From contig JANXYO010000089.1 in assembly GCA_025356015.1 (NCBI GenBank), positions 1 through 54,667 on the forward strand: a DNA stretch of 54,667 bases, read 5' to 3'. Position 1 is the first letter of the stretch. Every line of letters begins with the position of its first letter. The notes below the pieces were generated by a model, which saw only the letters and a list, made by a program, of their open reading frames with translations, was not told where the DNA came from and did no database searches. The position numbers and the translations under genes are program-made. This document shows, piece by piece, positions 24,386-32,751 of this stretch. This DNA is from Spirochaetaceae bacterium. GTDB lineage: Bacteria > Spirochaetota > Spirochaetia > Treponematales > Rectinemataceae.

Positions 24386-25993
24386 CTACAGCTCCCGCCT
24401 CTCGAGCTTCTTGTCCTTCATCGAGTACATGAGCCGCTTCTTCACGAGGTAGGGCTCGGTTCCCTCGCCCCGCTTCTCGAAATGCATGTCGGTGGTCTCG
24501 AGCCTCACGCCCCCTCCCCAGAGGAACTCGGCGCCAAGGAGGGTGTTCGCGATGAACGAGGCCACGAGGGGCTTGCCCTCGTCGCGGTGGACCAGGTAGA
24601 GCCAGGCCTCGTCGCTCCGGCCCTCGTCCACCACGATGTGCGGCGGATGCCAGAGGGAGTCGATTATCATCTGCTTGTAGTCCTCGGCCTTCCTGCTCTT
24701 CACGATGTACTGCCAGGCCCTCTTGTCCGGCTTGAGGACCTTCTCGACAGTGAAGAGACCGTGCCGGTTCACGAATTCCTGGTCTAAGTAGGTATTCACG
24801 AGGGTGAAGTCGCAGTGCTCCTCCCTGAGCTTGAAAAGGAACTCGGTGCCCTTCCCCGTCCTCTGGTCGAAGAGCTTCCTCTTCTCGATGTTGCGGGTCC
24901 TCTGGTAGTCGTAGGAGATCCTGCCCTTCTCGGCGAGGCCGCCCACATAGTCGATGAGCCTCATGCCGATCGCGTAGGGGTTGATGCCGATCTTGGGCAG
25001 GCTCGTCACCTTCGCGTGGACGAGGGCGAAGTCGACCTCGTGGCCGGAGATCCTGTCGTCCTTGAGGTAGAGCCTCTCGTGCCAGTAGCTCGCCCAGCCC
25101 TCATTGAAGATCTGGTCCCTCCTCTGGGGCTCGAAGTAAAGGGCGGTCTCCCTGACTATCGTCAGGACCGACTTCATCCACTTGTTCTCCTCCTTGTTGA
25201 GGAAGGGGGAGTTCTGGAGGAGGTACTCGATGAGGTCGCTCGGCCATTTCTCGGCCTTGAGCACGGAGCGCTCATAGAGGGAGTCGAACTCGGGGTAGCT
25301 CGTCTTCACCTCGGAGAAGAAGAGGGACTCGCCGATCGAGGGAGTCTCCCTCGACAGCTCGTTGTAGCGCTTCATGTTCTGCAGGTACTCGTGGTGGGGC
25401 GCCTTCTTGATCTTCTGGAGGAAGACGTCGAAGTAGAAGTCCATGCGCCTCGACCAGGCGGAAGTCCTGCCTTCGGTGGCCGTGGACAGCTCGCGGTAGT
25501 AGCCGCAGATGTTGTCGATCCCCCTCGCGAACTCGATCACGTAGTCGACCCAGCGGCCGTGCTCGCTGCGCAGCCTGGCGATGAGGCGCTTGTCGGCCCT
25601 CGCCCTGCCCAGGAAGTCGTCGGTCCAGGTGTTCTTGAAGAAGACGTTGTTGTGGAAGAAGTCGATGTGGGCGAGGACGTGGTAGAAGATCATCACGTTT
25701 AGCCAGTCGGGGTTGTTGTCGTTGTAGAAGGAGATGGGCGGCCTCGTGTTGATCACTGTCTCGTAGGGGTTTGTCGGGTAGAGCTTGTACTTCTCCTTCT
25801 CCATGATGATCCTGATGTCGTTGACCCAGTAGTCGTAGAGGGTGGGGATCATGGACCGGGGAGCGAGCTCGAGCATGTCCTGGTTGGTGACGATGTACTC
25901 GAGGGACTCGTCGTCGAAGGAGAGGCCCGCGTCACGCGCCCGCAGCTTGCACTCCTCCATGATGCGCTTCACGCCCTGGTCTATGAGCTTCAT
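24386..25993 (-). CDS. SpoVR family protein
   Basis: The protein has 535 residues, the usual SpoVR size. Family stretches include LAPRSMIPTLYDYWVNDIRI, PPISFYNDNNPDWLNVMIFYHVLAHIDFFHNN, DYVIEFARGIDNICGYY, NEGWASYWHERLYL and INPYAIGMRLIDYV. SpoVR proteins are needed for the spore cortex in Bacillus, but they are common in non-spore-formers next to PrkA and DUF444, where the function is unclear. The ATG overlaps the DUF444 stop (ATGA), showing translational coupling. Confidence 0.92.
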   Translation of the reverse strand: MKLIDQGVKRIMEECKLRARDAGLSFDDESLEYIVTNQDMLELAPRSMIPTLYDYWVNDIRIIMEKEKYKLYPTNPYETVINTRPPISFYNDNNPDWLNVMIFYHVLAHIDFFHNNVFFKNTWTDDFLGRARADKRLIARLRSEHGRWVDYVIEFARGIDNICGYYRELSTATEGRTSAWSRRMDFYFDVFLQKIKKAPHHEYLQNMKRYNELSRETPSIGESLFFSEVKTSYPEFDSLYERSVLKAEKWPSDLIEYLLQNSPFLNKEENKWMKSVLTIVRETALYFEPQRRDQIFNEGWASYWHERLYLKDDRISGHEVDFALVHAKVTSLPKIGINPYAIGMRLIDYVGGLAEKGRISYDYQRTRNIEKRKLFDQRTGKGTEFLFKLREEHCDFTLVNTYLDQEFVNRHGLFTVEKVLKPDKRAWQYIVKSRKAEDYKQMIIDSLWHPPHIVVDEGRSDEAWLYLVHRDEGKPLVASFIANTLLGAEFLWGGGVRLETTDMHFEKRGEGTEPYLVKKRLMYSMKDKKLERREL

Positions 25994-27246
25994 TTCTCCG
26001 ACACCATGTCCTTGATGCCCTCGATGATCGCGGTCTCCGCGGCGTCCTCGCGGAGCACGGAGAGCCTGATCAGCTTGCGCCTCGTCGCGAGGATCTTTGA
26101 GCGCTCGAGGTAGCCCTCCATGGCCGTCCCGCCCCTCGAGTTCACCAGGGTTATCCCGAGGCGGTTCACCTTGGCCAGCATGATGTCGAGCTGCTCGAGG
26201 GCCTCCTCTCCCTCGTTGTTCCGGTCGTCCCCGTCCGTCCCGTGGAAGACATAGATGTTGTAGTCCTTGGCGAGGCTCTCGGTCTTGATGATGCGGTTTA
26301 CCAGGGCGTAGGCCTCGGCGATGAAGGTGCCGCCGGCAATGCTCAGGTTGTAGTAGGACCAGAAGTCGGGCACCTCCCTCGCGGTGTCGTCGTGGAGGAC
26401 GAAGCGCGACACGACCCGGTTCTCGTACTGGTAGGCCAGCCAGCTGTAGATCATGAGGTGCTGGGAGGTGACGATCTCGGTCGGGGGACCGCTCATCGAG
26501 GCGGAGTAGTCGCGGATGAAGAAGACCATGGCCTGGGACTCGTAGTCCTTCTCGCGGGAGAGGATGCGGTAGACCTTGTCCCTCGGGTCCACGAGGAATT
26601 TCGAGGGGTCGATCCGCGCGACATCAGGGATCCTCCCCAGGGCAAGGTTGGTCTGGATGATCCGCCGGAGGGTGGCCTTTTTGTCGAGGAACTGGCCGAA
26701 TCCCCTGTTCTTGTCGGTGAGGTCGTAGACATAGCGGGTGAAGCTCCGCTTTTTGCCCTTGTCCTTGAGGTTGGGCAGCTTGAACTTCTCGGTGAGGATC
26801 TTTCCCAGGTCGTAGGCGTTGGAGGTGATGTCGTGGCCCTCCACGCTCCCCGAGCCGGCGCCCTGGCCTTCCTGGCCCTCGCCGTGGACGCTCTCCTCGC
26901 CGAGGATATCGCCCTCCTTCTCGCTCCCCGTGCCGCCTGTCGCCTCCCCCCGTGCCGAGTCTCCCCCCCCGTCCTGGTCGCCTCCCTGGCCAGAAGTGGG
27001 GATCTCCGTGTGGTAGAACTTCTCCTCGACCGTCGTGGGCACGAGGATGATCTTGTCCTTGCCCACGGTCCCCGGCCTGATGAGGCGGCCAAGCCTGATC
27101 TTCCTGGGGAAGCCGTCCTCCTCCCGCCTCTTGTCCCGCTCGAGGATCTCCTCGAGGGTCTTCAGCTGGATGTAGTAGGGGGTCTCCGATATGGACCTCG
27201 GCGGGACGTCCTGCCGAGGGAGGCCCATTGGCGGAGGGCGCCTCAT
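25990..27246 (-). CDS. DUF444 (YeaH/YhbH) family protein with VWA domain
   Basis: The protein has 418 residues from ATG 27246 (MRRPPPMGLPRQD), which overlaps the upstream PrkA stop. N-terminal part: IQLKTLEEILERDKRREEDGFPRKIRLGRLIRPGTVGKDKIILVPT. A Gly/Glu/Ser-rich low-complexity segment follows (about 95-140). The C-terminal half is a von Willebrand-A-like domain with the metal motif FFIRDYSASMSG (D-x-S-x-S), FVLHDDTAREV and VFHGTDGDDRN. DUF444 proteins are conserved partners of PrkA and SpoVR (yeaG-yeaH and ycgB in E. coli). The reading frame stays open far upstream inside the PrkA gene, but that part is not this protein. Confidence 0.92.
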   Translation of the reverse strand: MRRPPPMGLPRQDVPPRSISETPYYIQLKTLEEILERDKRREEDGFPRKIRLGRLIRPGTVGKDKIILVPTTVEEKFYHTEIPTSGQGGDQDGGGDSARGEATGGTGSEKEGDILGEESVHGEGQEGQGAGSGSVEGHDITSNAYDLGKILTEKFKLPNLKDKGKKRSFTRYVYDLTDKNRGFGQFLDKKATLRRIIQTNLALGRIPDVARIDPSKFLVDPRDKVYRILSREKDYESQAMVFFIRDYSASMSGPPTEIVTSQHLMIYSWLAYQYENRVVSRFVLHDDTAREVPDFWSYYNLSIAGGTFIAEAYALVNRIIKTESLAKDYNIYVFHGTDGDDRNNEGEEALEQLDIMLAKVNRLGITLVNSRGGTAMEGYLERSKILATRRKLIRLSVLREDAAETAIIEGIKDMVSEK

Positions 27247-29306
27247 GTCTCGTCTTCCTGGGTCGTGTAGTACTCGAGGGTCTTCTCGGAGCAGGTCTTG
27301 CAGTAGTGCAGCTTGTTGATCATCGTGTCCATGAGGCGGTTGTAGAGCTTCTGGTTGTCCTCGTCGGTGCGGTTGGCGAGGGCGCCGATGAGGCTGCCCG
27401 CGCTGCCTATGTCGGAGTTGAGCCGGACATCGGTCACCGCCTTCACGAGCTCGAGGTTGTCCATGAAGTTGTAGTTCTTCTCGGTGGCGATCTTCTGGCC
27501 GTAGAGCTTGCGGATGATGGTCCTGAAGGACTCCCTCTGCTCCTTGGTGCGCAGGCCCATCCTCTCCTCGACGTTCTCGATGTACTTCTCGTCGATCTTT
27601 ATCGCCGCGAGCTCCCCCGTCTGGGGGTCGGGATACTTCCACATCATGTCGGTGGCGAGGGTCTCGGCGTCGATGCCGACAATCATGTTGACATAGTTCA
27701 TCACATTTTTCTCGATCGCCTTGGGCTCGTCCATGTAGGCGTCGAAGATCTCGACCTTGATCTTCTCCTTGTAGAGGGCCTGGGCTATCTTGAGGTCCTC
27801 GAGGTACTTGGAGCGGTCGTTGGGGTCCTGGATGTAGTCGAGGACCACGGTCTTCAGGGCCCTGAAGATGTCGCGGGCGAACATGCAGTTTCCCTCGTTC
27901 GTCTCGGAGCTCTCCAGCACCAGCTGGACGGCCCGCCCGAGGTTGCGCTGCCCCAGGCCCTTCTGGCCGAAGCGCTTGGTTATGTCGGCCTCGGTCTGCA
28001 GGTCGTCGATGATCTCGCGCAGGGTCTTGATTGACTTTTCTCCGGCGACCTCTCCGGCGGCGAGCTTCATGGTCTCCACGGGGGTGAGCTTGTCTGAGCG
28101 CGGGAGGCGGGTGAGGGTGACGGCCACGCTCGAGGCGTAGTTGAAGTTCGGGTCGATGTGGAGGGTGGCCTTGCTGAAGGTGGTCTTGTTCCTGCCGCCG
28201 ATCGCGTATTCGGTGAGTTCCTTCTGGAGGATGTAGTCGGTGTTGTGGGAAACGTAGCAGAGCCTGCAGCGGTCGATGATCGGCGCCTCCTCGCGCTCGG
28301 CGAGGAAGTTGTTGAACTCGGCGTTGTTGCTTGTCGCCACGATGAGGGTGTCGATCGGCCACTTGTAGCCGTCGATCTCGATCACACGGTTCTGGATGAT
28401 GCCCAGGTATATCTGGACCAGGTCGCGCTTGTTCTTGAAGATCTCGTCCGAGAAGTGGATCCCGCCGCCCGCCACCCTTGCCAGGGCGCCCCTCCTGAGG
28501 TCGAACTTGTAGGGATTGTTCGTGTCGCTCAAGTGCAGGAGCCGCTGGATTGACTCCTCGCCAAGGAGGTCGACCGATGAGGAGGTGATCTTGTCCTTCG
28601 CGGGATACTTGCCCGTCACGGTGCCCAGGGTCTCGCTCATGGGCACGGGGACGATGCGGAAGTGCTTCTTCATCTCCTCGACGTCGCCTGCGCAGTGGTT
28701 GCGCACATCGTTCAGGATGTAGTGGCTGCAGGCGCCGAGGGGTGTGTAGTTCTTGTAGAGCGTGTCAATCTCGCTCTCCTTGAAACCCATCGACCCAAGG
28801 TACTTTCGGCTCCCCTCCTCGCTCTCGAAGAGGTTCATCGCGAGCTTCATGGGGTCCTCGTAGGTCTGGGACTCGATGCGCTTGATCATCCCGTAGCTGC
28901 CGATCTTGTCCATGTCCTCGAACGCGAAGGTGTAGCGGCGGTTCTGGGGCAGGGAGAGGAAATCGCGGTAGAGGCTGCACAGGTAGTCGATGAAGAAGGT
29001 CTTGCCGTTCCCGGGCTCGCCGATGAGGACGAAGGCCATCTCGGAGGACGAGCCTGTCTCGGCGGCGTCCTTGACGAAGGAGACGAAGCTGTTGAGCTCG
29101 TCGTACATCCCGATGATGTGCTTCGGCCCTTCGCGGAAGACCCTGAAGTTGTAGGTCGTCTTGCCGTTGACCTTCACCTTCTCGATCCTCGAGTTGTCGC
29201 CCAGGATCATCCGGGAAATCGACTGGAAGACGTTTTCGAAGATCCTTTTCTTCTGCGCCACTTCCTTTACATGGTGATCGAGGGAGTTGAGTGCGTATTC
29301 AGCCAT
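27243..29306 (-). CDS. prkA: PrkA serine protein kinase
   Basis: The protein has 687 residues, counted from ATG 29306 with GGGGAGG upstream. Canonical PrkA features are the N-terminal VFQSISRMILGDN, PKHIIGMYDELNSFVSFVKDAA, Walker A IGEPGNGKT (95-103), YTPLGACSHYILND, LLGEESIQRLLHLSDTNNPYKFDLRRGALARVAGGGIHFSDEIFKNK and IDTLIVATSNNAEFNNFL (sensor 1 region), then the C-terminal PrkA domain. It ends with CKTC and EYYTTQEDET. It is the first gene of the operon PrkA-DUF444-SpoVR-PrkA. PrkA was described as a serine kinase; protease activity has been claimed too, so the biochemical role is open. Confidence 0.92.
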   Translation of the reverse strand: MAEYALNSLDHHVKEVAQKKRIFENVFQSISRMILGDNSRIEKVKVNGKTTYNFRVFREGPKHIIGMYDELNSFVSFVKDAAETGSSSEMAFVLIGEPGNGKTFFIDYLCSLYRDFLSLPQNRRYTFAFEDMDKIGSYGMIKRIESQTYEDPMKLAMNLFESEEGSRKYLGSMGFKESEIDTLYKNYTPLGACSHYILNDVRNHCAGDVEEMKKHFRIVPVPMSETLGTVTGKYPAKDKITSSSVDLLGEESIQRLLHLSDTNNPYKFDLRRGALARVAGGGIHFSDEIFKNKRDLVQIYLGIIQNRVIEIDGYKWPIDTLIVATSNNAEFNNFLAEREEAPIIDRCRLCYVSHNTDYILQKELTEYAIGGRNKTTFSKATLHIDPNFNYASSVAVTLTRLPRSDKLTPVETMKLAAGEVAGEKSIKTLREIIDDLQTEADITKRFGQKGLGQRNLGRAVQLVLESSETNEGNCMFARDIFRALKTVVLDYIQDPNDRSKYLEDLKIAQALYKEKIKVEIFDAYMDEPKAIEKNVMNYVNMIVGIDAETLATDMMWKYPDPQTGELAAIKIDEKYIENVEERMGLRTKEQRESFRTIIRKLYGQKIATEKNYNFMDNLELVKAVTDVRLNSDIGSAGSLIGALANRTDEDNQKLYNRLMDTMINKLHYCKTCSEKTLEYYTTQEDET

Positions 29307-29334
29307 GGCGAGCGGCCTCCCCTGGAACATCCGG

Positions 29335-29365
29335 GTTCTAGCGGAACGCCCACCTTCGACCGTAA
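29335..29365 (-). promoter_or_regulatory. Possible promoter of prkA operon
   Basis: TTACGG (29365-29360), 19 bases, TAGAAC (29340-29335). Leader about 20 bases with GGGGAGG. The -35 is weak and a sigma-54 type site was looked for and not found. The rest of the 324-base gap to ychF holds no gene I can support. Confidence 0.35.
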
Positions 29366-29565
29366 TTGCTTGCCGTGCAACCGCCTGCCTGGAGGTGGTC
29401 GGGGCAAGGAACAGTATGGGACGAAGCTGCGAGGCGTTCGTCGCGGAACGGATCTATGCCCCCAATATACCCATGTTCGGGGAGCTAATGCGCCAGGCGC
29501 GGCCGATTGCCCCTGGCCCGGCCCCGGTCCGCTCCGGAAGGGCCAGGGCAGCGGGTGGCATTCCG

Positions 29566-29593
29566 TTGACCTTGGGAGCCCATTCCCTATACA
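29566..29593 (+). promoter_or_regulatory. ychF promoter
   Basis: TTGACC (29566-29571), 16 bases, TATACA (29588-29593), about 30 bases of leader before ATG 29631. Confidence 0.65.
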
Positions 29594-29630
29594 GTGTCCC
29601 CATCCACGAACCCATTCGCGCGAGGTTTTC

Positions 29631-30734
29631 ATGCCCCTCAACTGCGGTATCATCGGCCTGCCGGGCGTAGGCAAGACCACAATCTTCACGGCCCTCACGC
29701 GGGTAAAGGCCGAGACCTCGAGCTACGGCTCCTCGGCCAAGAACCCCAACCTCGGCATCATCTCGGTGCCCGACCAGCGCCTCGACAGGCTCGCCGCCAT
29801 GTTCAAGCCCAAGAGCGTCGTGCCCGCCACCGTCGAGTTCGTCGACATCGCGGGCCTCGGCTCGGCGGCCTCGAAGAAGGAGGGCGCGACCAACCAGTTC
29901 CTCTCCCACATCCGCGACTCGGCCGTCCTCGTCCACGTCGTGCGCTGCTTCGACAACCCCGACCTGCCCCACTCAACGGGAAGGATCAGCCCGGCCGACG
30001 ACATGGAGATAATCCACATGGAGCTCGCGTTGGCCGATCTCGAGACCATCGACAAGCGTGCCGAGAAGCTCCAGAAGGAGCTCAAGGACCCGGGCAAGAA
30101 GAAGGAGGCCGAGGCCGAGCTCGCCGCCTTCGCCAAGATCAGGCCCCTGCTCCAGGAGGGCAAGCCGGCGCGCAACGCCGTCCTCGAGCGCGAGGAGGCC
30201 GAGGCCGTCCGCCGCTCCTTCCTCATCACGACCAAGCGCGAGATCTACGTCTGCAACACCGACGAGGACGGCGTGAAGGCGGGCAATCCCTACATCGAGG
30301 CGGCAAGGCGCCAGGCCGAGGCCGAGGGCGCCGAGGCCGTCGTCATCTGCGGCAAATTCGAGGCCGAGCTCGCCGAGCTCCAGAGCGAGGAGGACAAGGC
30401 GGAGTTCCTTTCGGAGCTCGGCCTCGCCGAATCGGGGCTCTCGGCCCTCATCCACGCCTCCTACCGGATGCTCGGCTTGCGCACCTTTTTCACGGCCGGA
30501 GAGGACGAGTGCCGGGCCTGGACCATACACCTCGGGGACAAGGCCCCCGTCGCCGCCGGCGTCATCCACACCGACTTCGAGAAGGGCTTCATCAAGGCCG
30601 AGGTCTACCACTTCGAGGACCTCATGACCCATGGCTCCGAGCACTCGGTCAAGCTCGCCGGCAAGCTCCGCCAGGAAGGCCGCGAGTACGTGGTGCAAGA
30701 TGGCGATGTCATCTTCTTCAAGTTCAATCTCTGA
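29631..30734 (+). CDS. ychF: Ribosome-binding ATPase/GTPase YchF
   Basis: An Obg-related P-loop protein of 367 residues. G1 is GLPGVGKTT (8-16), switch region NPNLGIISVPDQRLDRLAAMFKP, G3 VEFVDIAGLGSAASKKEG, and FLSHIRDSAVLVHVVRCFDNPDLPH; the G4 equivalent is IYVCNTDED, divergent from NKxD as in all YchF, which prefer ATP. The C-terminal TGS domain (AGVIHTDFEKGFIKAEVYHFEDL, YVVQDGDVIFFKFNL) is complete. It associates with ribosomes and is tied to oxidative stress control and translation fidelity. Start is ATG 29631; longer frames upstream are not conserved. Confidence 0.96.
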   Translation: MPLNCGIIGLPGVGKTTIFTALTRVKAETSSYGSSAKNPNLGIISVPDQRLDRLAAMFKPKSVVPATVEFVDIAGLGSAASKKEGATNQFLSHIRDSAVLVHVVRCFDNPDLPHSTGRISPADDMEIIHMELALADLETIDKRAEKLQKELKDPGKKKEAEAELAAFAKIRPLLQEGKPARNAVLEREEAEAVRRSFLITTKREIYVCNTDEDGVKAGNPYIEAARRQAEAEGAEAVVICGKFEAELAELQSEEDKAEFLSELGLAESGLSALIHASYRMLGLRTFFTAGEDECRAWTIHLGDKAPVAAGVIHTDFEKGFIKAEVYHFEDLMTHGSEHSVKLAGKLRQEGREYVVQDGDVIFFKFNL

Positions 30735-30744
30735 CATCGCCCTG

Positions 30745-31371
30745 ATGGCGGCCACCGCGGGAGCGCATGCACAAATGGGCGGCCAGGAGTCTGGGGGGCA
30801 GGCGGCAGGGCGCGGAGAGGGCCTGGCCTTCCTCGACTGCCCTGAAGCCCTGATCCTCGTCCTCGGCTCCTTCCCCTCGCTCAGGTCCCTCGAGAAGGGC
30901 GAGTACTACGGGAATGAGCGCAACCATTTCTGGGATGTACTGGGCATGGTCTTCGACGCGGCCGTCCCGGCCGACTATGCCGGGAGGCTCGTCCTCCTCG
31001 CGCAGCGCCGCATCGCCGTCTGGGACGTGATAGCCGCCTGTGAGAGGAAAGGGAGCCTGGACAAGGACATCGCCGCCGAGCTTCCGAACCCCGTCCTGGA
31101 TGTTCTGGCCTCAAGGCAGACGATATCGCGCATCGCGCTCAACGGAGCCAAGGCCGCCGCCTCCTTTCTCACCCATGTTGCCCCCGAGCTCGGGGCGAGG
31201 GCGCCCGCCATGGGAGTGGTGCTAGGATGGCGGCCCGCTTCACTTGGCGGCCGACTCATCAAGGTCGCCCGCCTGCCCTCCACAAGCCCCATCCCCACCC
31301 GTGGCTGCCGCTGCGCCGCCGACAAGGTCGGCGCCTGGGGTGCTTTCCTTGCTTCCGCCGCGGAAAGCTGA
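30745..31371 (+). CDS. DNA glycosylase of the Mug/TDG superfamily (deoxyinosine/hypoxanthine type)
   Basis: The protein (208 residues if started at ATG 30745, 198 from ATG 30775, which has GGGAG 11 bases upstream) matches the uracil-DNA-glycosylase superfamily, family 6: ILVLGSFPSLRSLEKGEYYGNERNHFW is the glycosidic pocket and Asn catalytic segment, VWDVIAACERKGSLDKDI the next helix, and RIALNGAKAA the C-terminal motif. Family 6 enzymes remove hypoxanthine or uracil produced by deamination. It follows ychF by 10 bases and probably shares its transcript. The extreme C-terminus (CRCAADKVGAWGAFL) fits this family. Confidence 0.82.
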   Translation: MAATAGAHAQMGGQESGGQAAGRGEGLAFLDCPEALILVLGSFPSLRSLEKGEYYGNERNHFWDVLGMVFDAAVPADYAGRLVLLAQRRIAVWDVIAACERKGSLDKDIAAELPNPVLDVLASRQTISRIALNGAKAAASFLTHVAPELGARAPAMGVVLGWRPASLGGRLIKVARLPSTSPIPTRGCRCAADKVGAWGAFLASAAES

Positions 31372-31425
31372 GCTTCCGCGCCGCGAAGGCCAAAGGCCAT
31401 ACTGGACGCGAGGGGAGCCTTCGCC

Positions 31426-32751
31426 CTAGCTCAGGCAGCGGAACATGCCCTGGCACCACAGGCAGGCGGCGCAGGGCTCCTCGTTGAGGTGGCAGTCGGT
31501 CTCGAACTGCTCGCCCTCGACATAGTCGCAGAGGGCGAAGCCGCAGTTGAAGCAGTAGGGGTAGTCGTAGCGCATGACATTCCTGCGGAAGGTGGAGAAG
31601 GCCTCGCCCTGCCAGATCGCCAGGATGTCGGCATCGGCAAGGTTGCCGAAGGACCGTGGCTGGACCAGCTTCTCCTTGCCGTCGATGTAGCAGGCGTAGC
31701 GGTGCCAGAGGAAGTAGCAGGGGTGGACATCGCCCTTCCACGAGACAAAGGCGCTTCCCCCCTCGACGAACTCGCACTCGCGCCTGCTGCGTGGCACGAC
31801 CCCGGGCAGGCTCAGCTTTACTCCCTCCAGCTCTGCCACGCGGGCCGCCTCGGCGAAATACCTCGAGCATTCCTCGGCCCTCTGGTCGTCGCGCTCAAGA
31901 AGGCCCTCGATCCTCAAGGATATGCCTTGAGCGAGGGCCTCGGCTGTCATCTCGTTCACAAGGCGGGTGAGCTCGAGCTCGGGCGGCTGCTTGGTGAACT
32001 TCATGAACACGCTGCGGTAGTCCTCGAGCCTTGAGCCCAGGGCCTCGGCCTTGAGGCGGTACTTCTCGCGAAGGGCAAGGGCGGCGTCGAGGTGGGAGTC
32101 GTATGCCGCGCTGGCCGCGAAGCCCCTCTCGTAGGGAAAGAGCTGGCTCACCAGGATGAAGTCGACCTTTCGCCGTGCGGCCCATGAGACAAGGGCAGGC
32201 AGCTCCGCGAGGTTCGACCTCATCGCCACGAACTCAATGCCGACCCGGAGCCGGCCAGCCCCCGCCTCCCGCCTCGCCGCGTCGAGGACAGCGAGGGCGC
32301 GGTCGGCCGAGGATATCTCGGCTCCCCGCCGTATCGAGGCGAAGAGATCGGGCGTCACGGCGTCGGCCGAGATGCCGATGGTGTCGAGGCCGGCCTCGAT
32401 CAGGCGGCGGGCGCGGCCAGAGTCGAGGAGGGAGCCGTTGCTCTGGAAGCCAATGCGGCCAGTGGCAGGCATCGAGGAGCGGGCCCGGGCTATCATGGCC
32501 TCAAGGCCGCTGTGGAGGAGGGGCTCTCCGACGCCGTTGAGCACGAGCGACTCGAGCCTGGGGAAGGCGGGCCCGAGGCGGTCGAAGAGAGCCTCCGGTA
32601 GATCGCCCTCGCCCTCGCTCTGGCTGCGCTTCACGCACATGACGCACTCGAGGTTGCAGCGCGAGCTCGTCTCCACGATGAGGCGGGAAGGGTAGGGCAG
32701 GAAGGGCTGGAGCGGAAGCGAGGGGGAAGCCGCGGGATCGGGGGCGCTCAT
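31426..32751 (-). CDS. Radical SAM protein with C-terminal Cys-rich (SPASM-like) region
   Basis: A 441-residue enzyme. The N-terminal core has the cluster motif SSRCNLECVMCVKR (CxxxCxxC), then NGVGEPLLH and FQSNGSLLD typical of the AdoMet barrel. The C-terminal end is a SPASM-like region: Cys in SRRECEF, HPCYFLWHRYACY, YCFNCGFALCDYV, DCHLNEEPCAACLWCQGMFRCLS, enough for extra iron-sulfur clusters. Such enzymes modify peptides, proteins or small molecules; no precursor peptide is recognisable nearby. Its ATG overlaps the stop of the methyltransferase gene (ATGA). A two-gene operon of methyltransferase plus radical SAM is suggestive of a joint pathway, but the substrate is unknown. Confidence 0.85.
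   Translation of the reverse strand: MSAPDPAASPSLPLQPFLPYPSRLIVETSSRCNLECVMCVKRSQSEGEGDLPEALFDRLGPAFPRLESLVLNGVGEPLLHSGLEAMIARARSSMPATGRIGFQSNGSLLDSGRARRLIEAGLDTIGISADAVTPDLFASIRRGAEISSADRALAVLDAARREAGAGRLRVGIEFVAMRSNLAELPALVSWAARRKVDFILVSQLFPYERGFAASAAYDSHLDAALALREKYRLKAEALGSRLEDYRSVFMKFTKQPPELELTRLVNEMTAEALAQGISLRIEGLLERDDQRAEECSRYFAEAARVAELEGVKLSLPGVVPRSRRECEFVEGGSAFVSWKGDVHPCYFLWHRYACYIDGKEKLVQPRSFGNLADADILAIWQGEAFSTFRRNVMRYDYPYCFNCGFALCDYVEGEQFETDCHLNEEPCAACLWCQGMFRCLS

Noticed and set aside
26242-28034. Long plus-strand frames opposite the DUF444 and PrkA genes.
   Set aside because: Val/Leu/Gly/Asp-rich translations without domains; the minus-strand genes are unmistakable.
27247-28362. 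Upstream extension of the DUF444 frame by about 370 codons.
   Set aside because: It lies wholly inside prkA and reads as Arg/His/Pro-rich nonsense. The ATGA overlap at 27243-27246 gives the true start.
29307-29630. Sigma-54 type promoter for the prkA operon, as seen for related operons elsewhere.
   Set aside because: No GG-N10-GC pair matching TGGCAC-N5-TTGC was found in a sensible position.
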